A model generated the notes under the pieces. It did not search any database. It saw only the letters and a list, made by a program, of their open reading frames with translations, and had not been told where the DNA came from. A program made the position numbers and the translations under genes. Shown here piece by piece: positions 43,174 through 52,017 of a stretch of 64,000 nucleotides of DNA. Positions within the stretch are counted from its first letter, which is position 1, and every line of letters starts with the position of its first letter. The DNA is from Novosphingobium sp. Chol11 (lineage in GTDB: Bacteria > Pseudomonadota > Alphaproteobacteria > Sphingomonadales > Sphingomonadaceae), in the NCBI RefSeq assembly GCF_900218065.1, contig NZ_OBMU01000003.1, forward strand, positions 88,524-152,523. Reading direction: 5' to 3'.

Positions 43174-44844
43174 ATGATCTGGGCGCAGAATTACGATCCG
43201 TTCGGCAACGGCCTGTTGTCCGCACTTGTCGCCGCCATTCCTGTCGTCGTGCTGCTTGGCGCTATCGGCCTGTTCCATGTGCGCGCGCATATCGCAGCGC
43301 TTATGGGCCTGGGTGCAGGTCTGGCGGTCGCAGTGCTCGCATTCGGCATGCCTGCGGGGCTGGCCCTTCGCGCTGCTGGGTTTGGCGCGGCTTATGGACT
43401 GCTGCCGATCGGCTGGATCGTGCTCAATATCATCTTTCTGTATCAACTGACGGAGACGACCGGGCAGTTCCATGTCCTGCGCGGGGCGATCACGTCGATC
43501 ACGGCCGACAGCCGGTTGCAGTTGCTGCTCATCGCCTTCTGCTTTGGCGCCTTTTTCGAGGGCGCGGCAGGCTTCGGCACTCCGGTCGCGGTGACGGGCG
43601 CGATGCTGATCGGGCTTGGCTTCACGCGCCTGCAGGCGTCCGGGCTATCGCTGATCGCCAATACCGCGCCTGTGGCGTTCGGCGCGCTTGGGACGCCGCT
43701 GGTCACGCTATCCGGCGTGACGGGTCTTCCTTTGCTTGAACTGTCGGCGATGGTCGGGCGGCAGATGACGCCCTTCGCTATCATCGTGCCCTTTTGGCTG
43801 ATGGTGGCATATTGCGGGTGGCGGCGAACGATGGAAGTGTTGCCCGCCGTGCTGGTCGCAGGCGTCAGCTTTGCGGTCGTGCAACTGCTCATTTCCAATC
43901 TTCACGGTCCCTGGCTGACCTCCATCGGCGCGGCGCTTGCCTCGATCGCTACGCTGATCGGCTTCCTGCGGATATGGCAGCCCGCGCGCATCATGCATGT
44001 CAATGAGGCAAAGCTCGCTGCGGGCGACGAGCGGGACGTGGCGGCGACGGTAGAAGCGGCCCGTGCCCAGCTGCTGCATGATTCTGCCGCAGTCCGCCGT
44101 GCGTGGATGCCGTGGATCATCCTGACCGCCTGCGTCTTTCTGTGGGGTCTGCCCTTCATGAAGCAGGGCTTGGACGCTATCTTCGCGCTGCGCCTGCCCT
44201 TCGCCGGGCTCGATGGCGTGATCCAGCGACTGCCCCCCGTCGTGACCGCGCCGGAATATGAAAAGGCGGTTTATAATCTCAACCTACTCTCAGCAACGGG
44301 CACAGCGATACTGGTGGCCGCGCTAGCTTCGGCAGTGCTGCTGCGGGTGCCTGCGCGGACGATCGGCCTTGTCTATCTGCGGACGTGGAAGCTGGTGCTG
44401 CCCTCGCTGCTCACCATCGCGGCGATGCTGGCGCTGGGCTATCTCACCCGATATGGCGGCATCGATGCTTCCATGGGGCTGGCCTTTGCGGCGACGGGCG
44501 TGCTCTACCCCTTCTTCGGCACGATGCTCGGATGGCTGGGCGTTGCCGTGACCGGATCGGATACGGCGTCGAACGTGCTGTTCGGCGGATTGCAGAAGAT
44601 CACCGCCGAACAGCTGAACCTGCCGCCCGTGCTGATGGCGGGCGCGAACAGCGCGGGCGGGGTCATGGGCAAGATGATCGATGCGCAGAGTATAGTCGTC
44701 GCCTCTACCGCCACCCAATGGTTCGGGCAGGAAGGCCGCATCCTGCGCCATGTCTTCCTTCACAGCCTGGTGCTGGGGGCGCTCATCGGTTTGTTCGTGA
44801 TGCTGCAGGCCTATGTCTATCCCTTCACCCTGCTGGTGCCCTGA
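43174..44844 (+). CDS. L-lactate permease (LctP) family transporter
   Basis: A 556-residue inner-membrane carrier with about 13 hydrophobic helices. LctP-type motifs are present: FFEGAAGFGTPVAVTGAMLIGLGF, LIANTAPVAFGALGTPL, YLTRYGGIDASMGLAFAATG, FFGTMLGWLGVAVTGSDTASNVLFGGLQ and GANSAGGVMGKMIDAQSIVVA. Known members carry lactate or glycolate. Beside a glycerate kinase and hydroxypyruvate isomerase, a hydroxyacid such as glycerate is a reasonable cargo here (inference). It is divergent from the GHL6-like gene, with two dyads in between, and four bases upstream of glycerate kinase 2. Confidence 0.92.
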   Translation: MIWAQNYDPFGNGLLSALVAAIPVVVLLGAIGLFHVRAHIAALMGLGAGLAVAVLAFGMPAGLALRAAGFGAAYGLLPIGWIVLNIIFLYQLTETTGQFHVLRGAITSITADSRLQLLLIAFCFGAFFEGAAGFGTPVAVTGAMLIGLGFTRLQASGLSLIANTAPVAFGALGTPLVTLSGVTGLPLLELSAMVGRQMTPFAIIVPFWLMVAYCGWRRTMEVLPAVLVAGVSFAVVQLLISNLHGPWLTSIGAALASIATLIGFLRIWQPARIMHVNEAKLAAGDERDVAATVEAARAQLLHDSAAVRRAWMPWIILTACVFLWGLPFMKQGLDAIFALRLPFAGLDGVIQRLPPVVTAPEYEKAVYNLNLLSATGTAILVAALASAVLLRVPARTIGLVYLRTWKLVLPSLLTIAAMLALGYLTRYGGIDASMGLAFAATGVLYPFFGTMLGWLGVAVTGSDTASNVLFGGLQKITAEQLNLPPVLMAGANSAGGVMGKMIDAQSIVVASTATQWFGQEGRILRHVFLHSLVLGALIGLFVMLQAYVYPFTLLVP

Positions 44845-44848
44845 CGGC

Positions 44849-46165
44849 ATGGGCGACCTTCCACAAGCGGCAGCTACCCGCGCGCTGCTGAAAAAGATTT
44901 ACGTGGAGGCGCTGGACGCCGTGCGCGGGGAAAGGCTGGTCGAAGGGCTGGGCATCCCGCAGGGCGACCACTGGCGCATCCGCCACCGGGGCAAGACCAT
45001 CAACTGGCCCTTGCACCCGGAAGGCCGCATCTTTGTAATCGGTGCGGGTAAAGCGGCTGGCTCCTTGGCGAAGGGTGTGGAAACGCTGCTCGGGGATCGC
45101 CTTTCGGACGGCTGCGTCATCGTGAAGCATGGCCATGCCGAGCCACTGACGCGCATCCGGCAGCTACAGGCGGGACATCCCATCCCTGATGCGCAAGGAG
45201 TCGACGCGACTGCCGAGATGCTGCGCACGGTCGAAGGGCTGACAGAGCGCGACAGCGTGATCGTTCTGCTGACCGGCGGTGCGTCCGCCCTGATGGTCGC
45301 CCCCATCGAAGGCGTCACGTTGCAGGAAAAGGCGGCGGTGACGGACATGCTGCTGCGATCCGGCGCGTCGATCGAGGAGATCAACGCCGTCCGCAAGCGA
45401 CTGTCGCGGGTGAAGGGCGGTGGGCTGCTGCGCCATCTCCAACCTGCATCTGTGCTGACTCTGCTGATATCCGATGTGCCGAGCGGCAACCTAGACATGA
45501 TCGGATCAGGGCCGACCTTCCCGTGCAGCGCGGATTTTACGGATCCGATGGCGATCCTGGCGCGCTATGGACTCGAGCAAGCGGTGCCCGCATCCATCCG
45601 CGATGCGCTCGCGAAAGAGATGCAGGCTCCTCCTGAACCCGAAGGGCGCCACGAGGCGCTGATGCTGGCGGACAGCGCCATGCTTGTCGAGGCGGTCCAC
45701 GGCATCGCGGCGCGGGAGGGGCTGAGCGCTTACGATGTCGACGCGGGAATGGCGGGCAACACGCATGACGCAGCGCTGAGGATGGCGGACGCCTTGCGGG
45801 CCGTGCCGCCGCAGGATCGCCCTGCGCTGCTTGTGTCGGCCGGTGAAACCACCTTGCAGGTGAAAGGCGACGGGCTGGGTGGGCGCAATCAGGAGTTCGC
45901 GCTGGTCGCAGCCTTGGCGCTGGCCGGGGAGGGCAATGCCGCGCTGCTCGCCGCTGGCACCGATGGCACAGATGGGCCGACCGATGCGGCGGGGGCGTTT
46001 GCCGATGGCGCCCTGCATGAACGAGCGCGGGCAGCGGGGCTCGACCCGGCGGAGATGCTGGCGCGCAACGACAGCTACCGCTTGTTCAAAGCGACCGGCG
46101 ACTTGGTCCATACGGGGCCGACGGGAACCAATGTCATGGACCTCGTTCTGGGCATCGCCTTCTGA
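44849..46165 (+). CDS. glycerate kinase, MOFRL type (second copy)
   Basis: A 438-residue paralogue of the kinase at 37489. It shows FVIGAGKAAGSLAKGVE, LQAGHPIPDAQGVDAT, IVLLTGGASALMVAPIEGVTLQEKAAVTD and INAVRKRLSRVKGGGLL, then the MOFRL half with LLVSAGETTLQVKG, GLGGRNQEFALVAALAL, GTDGTDGPTDAAGAFAD and GDLVHTGPTGTNVMDLVLG. The expected product is 2-phosphoglycerate. It starts four bases after the permease stop and precedes hydroxypyruvate isomerase and tartronate-semialdehyde reductase, forming a coherent operon. This copy is probably the one dedicated to the glycerate branch. Two kinase copies within 10 kb may differ in regulation or substrate. Confidence 0.92.
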   Translation: MGDLPQAAATRALLKKIYVEALDAVRGERLVEGLGIPQGDHWRIRHRGKTINWPLHPEGRIFVIGAGKAAGSLAKGVETLLGDRLSDGCVIVKHGHAEPLTRIRQLQAGHPIPDAQGVDATAEMLRTVEGLTERDSVIVLLTGGASALMVAPIEGVTLQEKAAVTDMLLRSGASIEEINAVRKRLSRVKGGGLLRHLQPASVLTLLISDVPSGNLDMIGSGPTFPCSADFTDPMAILARYGLEQAVPASIRDALAKEMQAPPEPEGRHEALMLADSAMLVEAVHGIAAREGLSAYDVDAGMAGNTHDAALRMADALRAVPPQDRPALLVSAGETTLQVKGDGLGGRNQEFALVAALALAGEGNAALLAAGTDGTDGPTDAAGAFADGALHERARAAGLDPAEMLARNDSYRLFKATGDLVHTGPTGTNVMDLVLGIAF

Positions 46166-46191
46166 CCGGAACGAATTGAGAGAGAAGAGAT

Positions 46192-46977
46192 ATGGTGAAG
46201 CTGGCGGCTAATCTGTCGATGATGTTTCAGGACCTGCCGTTCCTCGACCGCTTCGATGCGGCAGAGGCGACCGGCTTTTACGGCGTCGAGTTCATGTTTC
46301 CTTATGACCATGATCCGGCCGACGTGGCGGCGCGCGCGCAGAAGTGCGGGCTTGAGGTCGTTCTGTTCAACCTGCCCGCAGGTGATTGGGCAGGGGGAGA
46401 GCGCGGCATTGCGGCGCTTCCTGACCGGGTCGAGGAATTCCGCGCGGGCGTGGCGAAGGGGCTGAATTATGCCCGGACGCTAGGCTGCCCGCGCCTGCAT
46501 CTGATGGCTGGAAAGGCGCCTGCCAGTGCCGAATTCCGTGCCGCGCTGGTCTCCAATATCGGGTATGCCGCCGATCTGGCCGCAGCGGACGGTATCGAAA
46601 TACTGATCGAGCCTATCAACACGCGTGTCGATATTCCCGGCTATTTCTACAGCACCACTGAGGAAGCCCTGTCTGTCATGGATGAGGCAGCTCGTAGCAA
46701 TGTCCGCCTGCAATATGACATCTACCACATGCAGATCATGGAAGGAGATCTTGCCCGCACGATCGAGCGGCTGCTGCCCCGGATCGGCCATATGCAGTTG
46801 GCCGACAATCCGGGCCGCGCCGAACCGGGAAGCGGGGAGATCAACTATCCCTGGCTGCTCAGCCATATCGATGCGCTGGGCTATGATGGATGGATCGGGT
46901 GCGAGTACCGGCCTGCGGGCGACACGAAGGCGGGCCTAGGCTGGGCACGCGATTATCTCAACTCCAGGAGAGCATGA
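46192..46977 (+). CDS. hyi: hydroxypyruvate isomerase family protein
   Basis: A 261-residue TIM-barrel isomerase interconverting hydroxypyruvate and tartronate semialdehyde. It opens KLAANLSMMFQDLPFLDRF, and the two metal-binding/catalytic glutamates appear at Glu140 (ILIEPINTRVDIPGYF) and Glu238 (GCEYRP), with YDIYHMQ at 175-181. The length and Glu positions agree with the enterobacterial enzyme. The related 2-oxotetronate isomerase (OtnI) has the same fold, so a four-carbon substrate cannot be excluded. GAGAAGAG precedes the ATG, and the reductase gene follows after one base. With the next gene and the glycerate kinase it makes the route to 2-phosphoglycerate. Confidence 0.88.
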   Translation: MVKLAANLSMMFQDLPFLDRFDAAEATGFYGVEFMFPYDHDPADVAARAQKCGLEVVLFNLPAGDWAGGERGIAALPDRVEEFRAGVAKGLNYARTLGCPRLHLMAGKAPASAEFRAALVSNIGYAADLAAADGIEILIEPINTRVDIPGYFYSTTEEALSVMDEAARSNVRLQYDIYHMQIMEGDLARTIERLLPRIGHMQLADNPGRAEPGSGEINYPWLLSHIDALGYDGWIGCEYRPAGDTKAGLGWARDYLNSRRA

Positions 46978-46978
46978 C

Positions 46979-47863
46979 ATGAAGATCGGGTTCATCGGCC
47001 TTGGCATCATGGGCCGTCCCATGGCTGGGCATCTGCAAGCGGCAGGGCACGCGATCTACAGCTGCGCCAATCGCACGCCGATGCCCGACGAACTGCTTGA
47101 AGGCGGCGCGATCGCATGCGCCACGCCCGCAGCGGTGGCGACAGAGGCGGAGTGCCTGATCCTGATGCTGCCCGACACCCCGGACGTCGAACACGTACTC
47201 TTCGGCGCGGACGGCGTGGTGCAGGGTGTGAAGCCCGGCACGACCATTATCGACATGAGCTCCATCGACCCGATCGCCACGCGCGATTTTGCGGCGAGGC
47301 TTGAAGCATTGGAATGCAACTATGTCGACGCGCCGGTATCCGGCGGCGAAGTGGGCGCGAAAAATGCCGCCCTGACGATCATGTGCGGAGCGAAGCAGCA
47401 TGTGTTCGACAAGGTCCGGCCTCTGCTGGAACTGATGGGCAAGAACATCACGCTGGTCGGTGATGTAGGCGCGGGACAGGTCACCAAGGTCGCCAATCAG
47501 ATCATCGTCGCGCTGAACATCGAAGCAGTGTCGGAGGCGCTGGTCTTCGCATCGAAGGCGGGCGCGGACCCCGCACGGGTGCGCGAGGCGCTGATGGGCG
47601 GCTTTGCGGCATCACGCGTGCTGGAGGTGCATGGCCAGCGCATGATCGACCGCACGTTCGATCCCGGCTTCCGCATCCGGCTGCACCAGAAGGATCTCAA
47701 TCTGGCGCTGGCGGGTGCACGCTCGCTGGGCATATCGCTACCCGCCACGGCGAATGCGCAGCAACTTTTCAGCAGTTGCGTTGCGCACGGCGATGCGGAA
47801 AATGATCACAGCGCGATGGTGACGGCGCTCGAACGGGCTGCTAACCACTTGGTGAGTGGTTAA
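46979..47863 (+). CDS. 2-hydroxy-3-oxopropionate (tartronate semialdehyde) reductase-like enzyme
   Basis: A 294-residue beta-hydroxyacid dehydrogenase. The NAD(P)-binding loop GFIGLGIMGRPMAGHL opens the protein, the substrate-binding DAPVSGGEVGAKNAALTIM lies around 117-134, and catalytic Lys170 is in GQVTKVANQ. It would reduce tartronate semialdehyde to D-glycerate, the substrate of the adjacent kinase. L-threonate dehydrogenase (LtnD) is a close family relative and pairs with OtnI, so a tetronate pathway is the main alternative. It follows hydroxypyruvate isomerase by one base and precedes an SDR gene. Confidence 0.88.
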   Translation: MKIGFIGLGIMGRPMAGHLQAAGHAIYSCANRTPMPDELLEGGAIACATPAAVATEAECLILMLPDTPDVEHVLFGADGVVQGVKPGTTIIDMSSIDPIATRDFAARLEALECNYVDAPVSGGEVGAKNAALTIMCGAKQHVFDKVRPLLELMGKNITLVGDVGAGQVTKVANQIIVALNIEAVSEALVFASKAGADPARVREALMGGFAASRVLEVHGQRMIDRTFDPGFRIRLHQKDLNLALAGARSLGISLPATANAQQLFSSCVAHGDAENDHSAMVTALERAANHLVSG

Positions 47864-47910
47864 TCAACCGCAGACATTTCTCACACCCATAGCTTCTCCG
47901 GAGGATGCTC

Positions 47911-48690
47911 ATGACCAACAATCGTCTTAAAGACCGCCGTATTATCGTGTTCGGCAGCGCGACCGGGATCGGCGCTGCTACGGTCAAGCGCCTAGCGCAG
48001 GAAGGCGCGCGGGTTTGCGCCGCCGACATCAACGTCGAAGGCGCGACGCAGGTGGCGCAGGAAGCAGGCGGCGAGACTTTCGCCGTTCATGTCGACATCT
48101 CCGATGAGGCATCGGTGCAGAAGGCGACCGAGGAAGCGGTGAGCCGTTTCGGTGGCCTGGATGGCGCGCACATCAACGCGGCGGATCTGCGTGTCATCAT
48201 GGAGGATAGCGATGCGCTTGCCATCGATCTCTCCACCTTTGACCGCACGATCGCGGTCAATTTGCGCGGACATCTGCTGTGCACGCGCGCCGTCGTTCCG
48301 CACCTCGTCAAGAGCGGTAAGGGGGCGATCGTCTACACGAGCTCCGGCTCGGCGCATGGCGGCGAGCCGACGCGTCCCTGCTACGCCATGGCCAAAGCGG
48401 GCGTGAACGCGCTTGCGCGCCATGTCGGTGCGCGCTGGGGCAAGGAAGGCATCACCGCCAATGTGCTCGCACCCGGCTTCACCGTCACTGGCGAAATGAA
48501 GAAGGCGATGGAAGCGAATGCCGAAGAAGCGACCAAATGGGCCGACTATTTCATGGCGCGCACCCCGCACACGCGCCTGGGCGAATCCGAAGACCATGCG
48601 GGCGTCGTCGCCATGTTGCTTTCAGAGGATGGCCGCTGGATCAACGGCGCGATCTATGACGTCAATGGCGGATCGCTGATGCGCGCTTGA
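47911..48690 (+). CDS. SDR-family oxidoreductase
   Basis: Classical SDR of 259 residues: GSATGIGAATVKRL cofactor loop, INAAD in place of the usual NNAG, TSSGSAHGG with the catalytic Ser, CYAMAKAG with Tyr and Lys, and the terminal GRWINGAIYDVNGGS. The INAAD variant is unusual but keeps the essential Asn. GGAGG lies seven bases before the ATG at 47911, so this is chosen over an ATG at 47905. It is the last plus-strand gene of the permease-kinase-isomerase-reductase operon and is followed by a strong hairpin. It probably oxidises a sugar or hydroxyacid early in the pathway. Confidence 0.88.
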   Translation: MTNNRLKDRRIIVFGSATGIGAATVKRLAQEGARVCAADINVEGATQVAQEAGGETFAVHVDISDEASVQKATEEAVSRFGGLDGAHINAADLRVIMEDSDALAIDLSTFDRTIAVNLRGHLLCTRAVVPHLVKSGKGAIVYTSSGSAHGGEPTRPCYAMAKAGVNALARHVGARWGKEGITANVLAPGFTVTGEMKKAMEANAEEATKWADYFMARTPHTRLGESEDHAGVVAMLLSEDGRWINGAIYDVNGGSLMRA

Positions 48691-48698
48691 CGACACTG

Positions 48699-48736
48699 GC
48701 TGCGGCGCTCGCTCCTGCACGGGCGGGCGCCGCAGC
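48699..48736. terminator. bidirectional terminator hairpin
   Basis: Perfect 10-bp arms GCTGCGGCGC (48699-48708) and GCGCCGCAGC (48727-48736) lie between the convergent SDR and cyclase genes. The 18-base loop is long and may form a small inner stem. Confidence 0.7.
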
Positions 48737-48742
48737 GCTTGT

Positions 48743-49588
48743 TCAATAAAGCGCAATCACGCGCGCGGGCATGCCAGTGGCGTTTTCCAGCGGCGCCACC
48801 CCCGCGAACAACAGGCCGCCTGCAGCAGGCGCGCGGTCGAGATTGGCCAACCCCTCCAGCGCCCAGCGTCCGCTCCGCAGCCACGCCTGATGCACAGGGA
48901 AGGCGGGCATCGCCTCGCCCGCGTCAATCGACATGGCGTCAACGCCAATTCCCCGCACGTCGCGCTTCATCAGAATGTCCATTACCGCAGCGTCGAAGCC
49001 GGGGCTCTTGCGCCGCTCGGCCGGGGGCAAGCTGCCGTAATTGGCGAAAGCGCCCAGTGGGTCCCAGCCCGACAGCATCGCGACGCAGGAACCTTCCGGG
49101 ATGCGGCCATGGCGACGTTCCCAAGCTGCGATGTCCTGCGGTTCGACCCGTGCGTCACGGTCTGCCTTCGTTTTTTTCCTGATGTCGATGACCACCAGCG
49201 GGACGATCAACTGGCTGATCGCCATGTCTCCGACCGATGCTCCGTCCGGCGCGAAGTGGCGCGGCGCGTCGAGATGGGTGCCGGTATGTTCGACGATGGA
49301 TATGCGGTTGAGCGCCATACCTGCTTTCGTGCCTGATCCCTCCACGGCCTCCATGGAGAGGCGGCCCGGCGTGAAGGCGAATGCGCGCGTCAGCCGGTGC
49401 GTGAGGTCGAGGATATGCAATTGCCGCCCATGAAGCGGTAAGCTCGTCTGGTCCGGCATCACTGCGGCGGCGTCGGCAGGCGATGATGTGCCGAGGGTGA
49501 GCGCACCCAGCGCGCTCAGAGCTAGCATGTCGCGGCGGTCGATCACGGCGGCTGGTTCTTTCTTGAGGAAAGCGTTGGACAATTTCAC
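48743..49588 (-). CDS. Tat-exported cyclase-family (kynurenine-formamidase-like) hydrolase
   Basis: A 281-residue metal-dependent hydrolase. The cyclase motif HTGTHLDAPRHF lies at 101-112, where the His and Asp bind a divalent metal, and RGIGVDAMSID and HQAWL occur later. A twin-arginine signal (Arg18-Arg19, DRRDMLALSALGALTLG) precedes the domain, so the enzyme acts in the periplasm. Known members hydrolyse formamides or lactone-like cyclic compounds. It follows the second GHL6-like gene after 27 bases on the same strand. It may open a cyclic product released by that glycosidase, which is inference. Confidence 0.87.
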   Translation of the reverse strand: MKLSNAFLKKEPAAVIDRRDMLALSALGALTLGTSSPADAAAVMPDQTSLPLHGRQLHILDLTHRLTRAFAFTPGRLSMEAVEGSGTKAGMALNRISIVEHTGTHLDAPRHFAPDGASVGDMAISQLIVPLVVIDIRKKTKADRDARVEPQDIAAWERRHGRIPEGSCVAMLSGWDPLGAFANYGSLPPAERRKSPGFDAAVMDILMKRDVRGIGVDAMSIDAGEAMPAFPVHQAWLRSGRWALEGLANLDRAPAAGGLLFAGVAPLENATGMPARVIALY

Positions 49589-49615
49589 GGCGGCGGATTG
49601 GGGAAAGCTGCAAAG

Positions 49616-51820
49616 CTAAATCAAATCGATCGCGACCACTTCATGGAAGTCGACGTGCGGCACCTCCACCTCGATCCAGCCACCCGTCGCGCTGTGCGTA
49701 ACGTCGGCCCCGGCCGTCAACAATCGCGCCCGCGCCGCACGCCTACCTTCAGGCAGTTGCAGACGGATGCGATAGGGGCCGGTGCGGATCGCTTCGCGAT
49801 AGCTGCCGCGCATCGCCATGGGATTGTTGAGATTGACGATATGCGCGGTGATCGACCGTTCCTGCCGCCAGCAGGCGATGTCGAGGAGGCCGGGCCCATC
49901 GATCTGCAAGGGATGCGCTTCATCATGCGCCCAGTTGAGCATGGTGCGCAGCAGTGTCAGATGATCGCCATGGCCAAGCTCCGCAAAGCTGCGATCGAGG
50001 TCCATCGGCAAATAGACGACGCGCCCGCGCCCGACCTGACGGCAAATCGCCATGGGTATGTCGGTCTCTGTCCGGTCGGTGAAGACCCGCTCCATCGGCA
50101 GGTCCGGATAGCTGGGGACGAGCGTCAAGGCGACATCGTGCTCATCGCGCGCTGTGACGGGCAGGCGGAACAGCGGGCCGATGGTCCGGCTGATGTCGCT
50201 CAGTCCAGCCATGGCCGGATGCGCGTGGCGCAAGGTGAGGTATGCGTTTCTCAGCGGCCCTTCCGCCTTGCCTGCGATGGAGCAGCCGAACAGGTCGGCG
50301 AGGCCGAAATCAGCCCGCTGCCGTCCTTCACCGTCATAGAGCGAGGTCTGGTAGGTTGCGACGACGCTGCCGCCGCGCGCTACGAAGGCACGGATCTGAT
50401 CGCATTGCTTGTCCGAAAGCACCGCCGCGTTGGCAAGGATGATGGTGCGAAAGCGCGACAGGCTGTCGCCGTCCAGGAAATCCTCGTCGACGAGGTCGAA
50501 TGGCACGCGGCCTTCCAGCGCGGCCTGGTAAAAGCCGTCGCCATGCTCCTCCAACTTTCCGCGCCCGGTCCAACCGCCAAGATAGGCGGTGGTCCTAGGC
50601 GTATGAACCAGCCCGACCCGAGCCAGATTGCGGGTGTTCCGCAGATAGGCTTCATTGGCATGGTGCCAGCCGTAGATTTGCCGGACGACATCCATCCAGC
50701 GGCGATCCAGGGGTTTGGCGTTGAACTTGGTGATCCAAGGGCGCGCACCCTGGGCGATCGCGCCAGCGGCCCAGATGCGGATTTCCGCCGGGCTCTGCAC
50801 TGAGTCCTTCCAGCGATAGGCCTCTTCCACCCCCACCGAAATGATGTGGCCGACGGGCTTGTCCTTCATGAAAGCGCGCAGTTCGCGCGTGTAGCGGCCC
50901 GCGCCCCAGACCTCCGGTCCCGTCCCCCAGGGAGAGCCATCCGATGACCGCGCCTGCCGGTCGCAGAAAGCAAGCGGCAGACGTTTCGACAGGGCTGGTC
51001 CATTGAGATCGACCAGACCCCGGCGATCACCGCCTGGAATGAAGAAGGCTTCCCGCCGGTGCTTGCGCGCTGCCGCATTCCACAGGTCGATTAGGGAGAA
51101 GAGCCGATCTTCGACCCATGCGGCATAGCGTCGCCCCTCCGGTTTGGACGGGTCCGGATCGAGCGGGATGTCCTGCCCAGATGCCGCGCGGTAGAGCGTC
51201 CGGCAGCTTTGGCAATAACAGGTGCCGCTGCCGTTCCAGCGATTGCCGAAGAAGCCGTCCACTGGATAGCGCCGGGCGATCTCCTCGATCACCTTGGGCA
51301 TCAGATCGAAATTATAAGGTCCGTAGGCGCAGGTCAGGGTGAGGTCCGGCGCACTACCATGCCGCTTGATCTTCCCGTCGGGGCCGGTCAGCGCCCATTC
51401 GGGATGGACGGCGGCTGCAGCCGCGTTCATCGCGTGCGGATCAATGCGGGCCAGCACGCGGAGCCCGAGTGTCTTGCATGCCGTGACCATGTCGCCGAAC
51501 GGATCGACGCCCTTGCCGACCCCCTGTGCCATGCCATGATAGGGGACGGCAGTCGGATAGAAAGCGATGCCGCCCCCGGCGCTGAGGCACACGCCATCAG
51601 CGCGAATCTGCCGGAAATAGTCGGTCCAGAATGTGGGATCGTAGCGTCCCGGATCATCTTCTGTGAAGGCCAGCTGGAACCAGCGCATCGGCCCGCTCGC
51701 CCAATCAGGGGGTGTAGCGTTGCCCAACCGGCGCGCGAAGGCAGGCTCGATTCCGGACAGCAGGACGCCAGCACCCAATGCGAGCGCTGCGCGGCGATCG
51801 AGTGGCAATATGTCGGGCAT
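49616..51820 (-). CDS. Tat-exported GHL6-like hypothetical glycosidase (second copy)
   Basis: A 734-residue paralogue of the protein at 40757-42913. A Tat-like signal (LDRRAALALGAGVLL) is followed by a barrel domain with MRWFQLAFTEDDPGRYD, YPVDGFFGNRWNGSGTCYCQSCRTLY and a conserved IGWHHANEAYLRN-like segment, here IYGWHHANEAY. An amidotransferase-like region follows (TIILANAAVLSDKQCDQIRAFVARGGSVVATYQTSLYDG), then a beta-rich C-terminus. The CYCQSC cluster matches the CVCDNC of its paralogue and may bind zinc. The ATG at 51820 follows AAGGAG with proper spacing. It is divergent from the IclR gene, with a dyad in between, and upstream of the exported cyclase. Confidence 0.78.
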   Translation of the reverse strand: MPDILPLDRRAALALGAGVLLSGIEPAFARRLGNATPPDWASGPMRWFQLAFTEDDPGRYDPTFWTDYFRQIRADGVCLSAGGGIAFYPTAVPYHGMAQGVGKGVDPFGDMVTACKTLGLRVLARIDPHAMNAAAAAVHPEWALTGPDGKIKRHGSAPDLTLTCAYGPYNFDLMPKVIEEIARRYPVDGFFGNRWNGSGTCYCQSCRTLYRAASGQDIPLDPDPSKPEGRRYAAWVEDRLFSLIDLWNAAARKHRREAFFIPGGDRRGLVDLNGPALSKRLPLAFCDRQARSSDGSPWGTGPEVWGAGRYTRELRAFMKDKPVGHIISVGVEEAYRWKDSVQSPAEIRIWAAGAIAQGARPWITKFNAKPLDRRWMDVVRQIYGWHHANEAYLRNTRNLARVGLVHTPRTTAYLGGWTGRGKLEEHGDGFYQAALEGRVPFDLVDEDFLDGDSLSRFRTIILANAAVLSDKQCDQIRAFVARGGSVVATYQTSLYDGEGRQRADFGLADLFGCSIAGKAEGPLRNAYLTLRHAHPAMAGLSDISRTIGPLFRLPVTARDEHDVALTLVPSYPDLPMERVFTDRTETDIPMAICRQVGRGRVVYLPMDLDRSFAELGHGDHLTLLRTMLNWAHDEAHPLQIDGPGLLDIACWRQERSITAHIVNLNNPMAMRGSYREAIRTGPYRIRLQLPEGRRAARARLLTAGADVTHSATGGWIEVEVPHVDFHEVVAIDLI

Positions 51821-51875
51821 CATCTCTCCTTGCGGCGATGAAGTTAACTCAAGCAGCGCCATCTACAATTCATCA

Positions 51876-51890
51876 TCCCATCATACGGAA
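51876..51890. promoter_or_regulatory. variant dyad TCCC-N7-GGAA in the IclR/GHL6 gap
   Basis: TCCCATCATACGGAA lies in the 197-base divergent gap between the second GHL6-like gene and the IclR regulator. It fits the TYCC-N7-GGRA form shared with sites at 37390, 42999, 43039, 58918 and 59049. Its position beside the IclR gene would suit autoregulation. Confidence 0.4.
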
Positions 51891-52017
51891 CATCCCGATC
51901 GAGCGTGGTCCTTGTCCACTACGCAGAAAATATATCGACAAGCATGAGCAAACAGGTCATACCAGTTCGAAAGGTTGTCGCTCGTGCGGTGGTAATCAGG
52001 CAAGGTGAGGAACAAGC

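Noticed and set aside
49598..50803. 401-codon plus-strand frame opposite the second GHL6-like gene
   Set aside because: The minus strand has a Tat signal, domain motifs and a strong ribosome-binding site; the plus frame has none of these.
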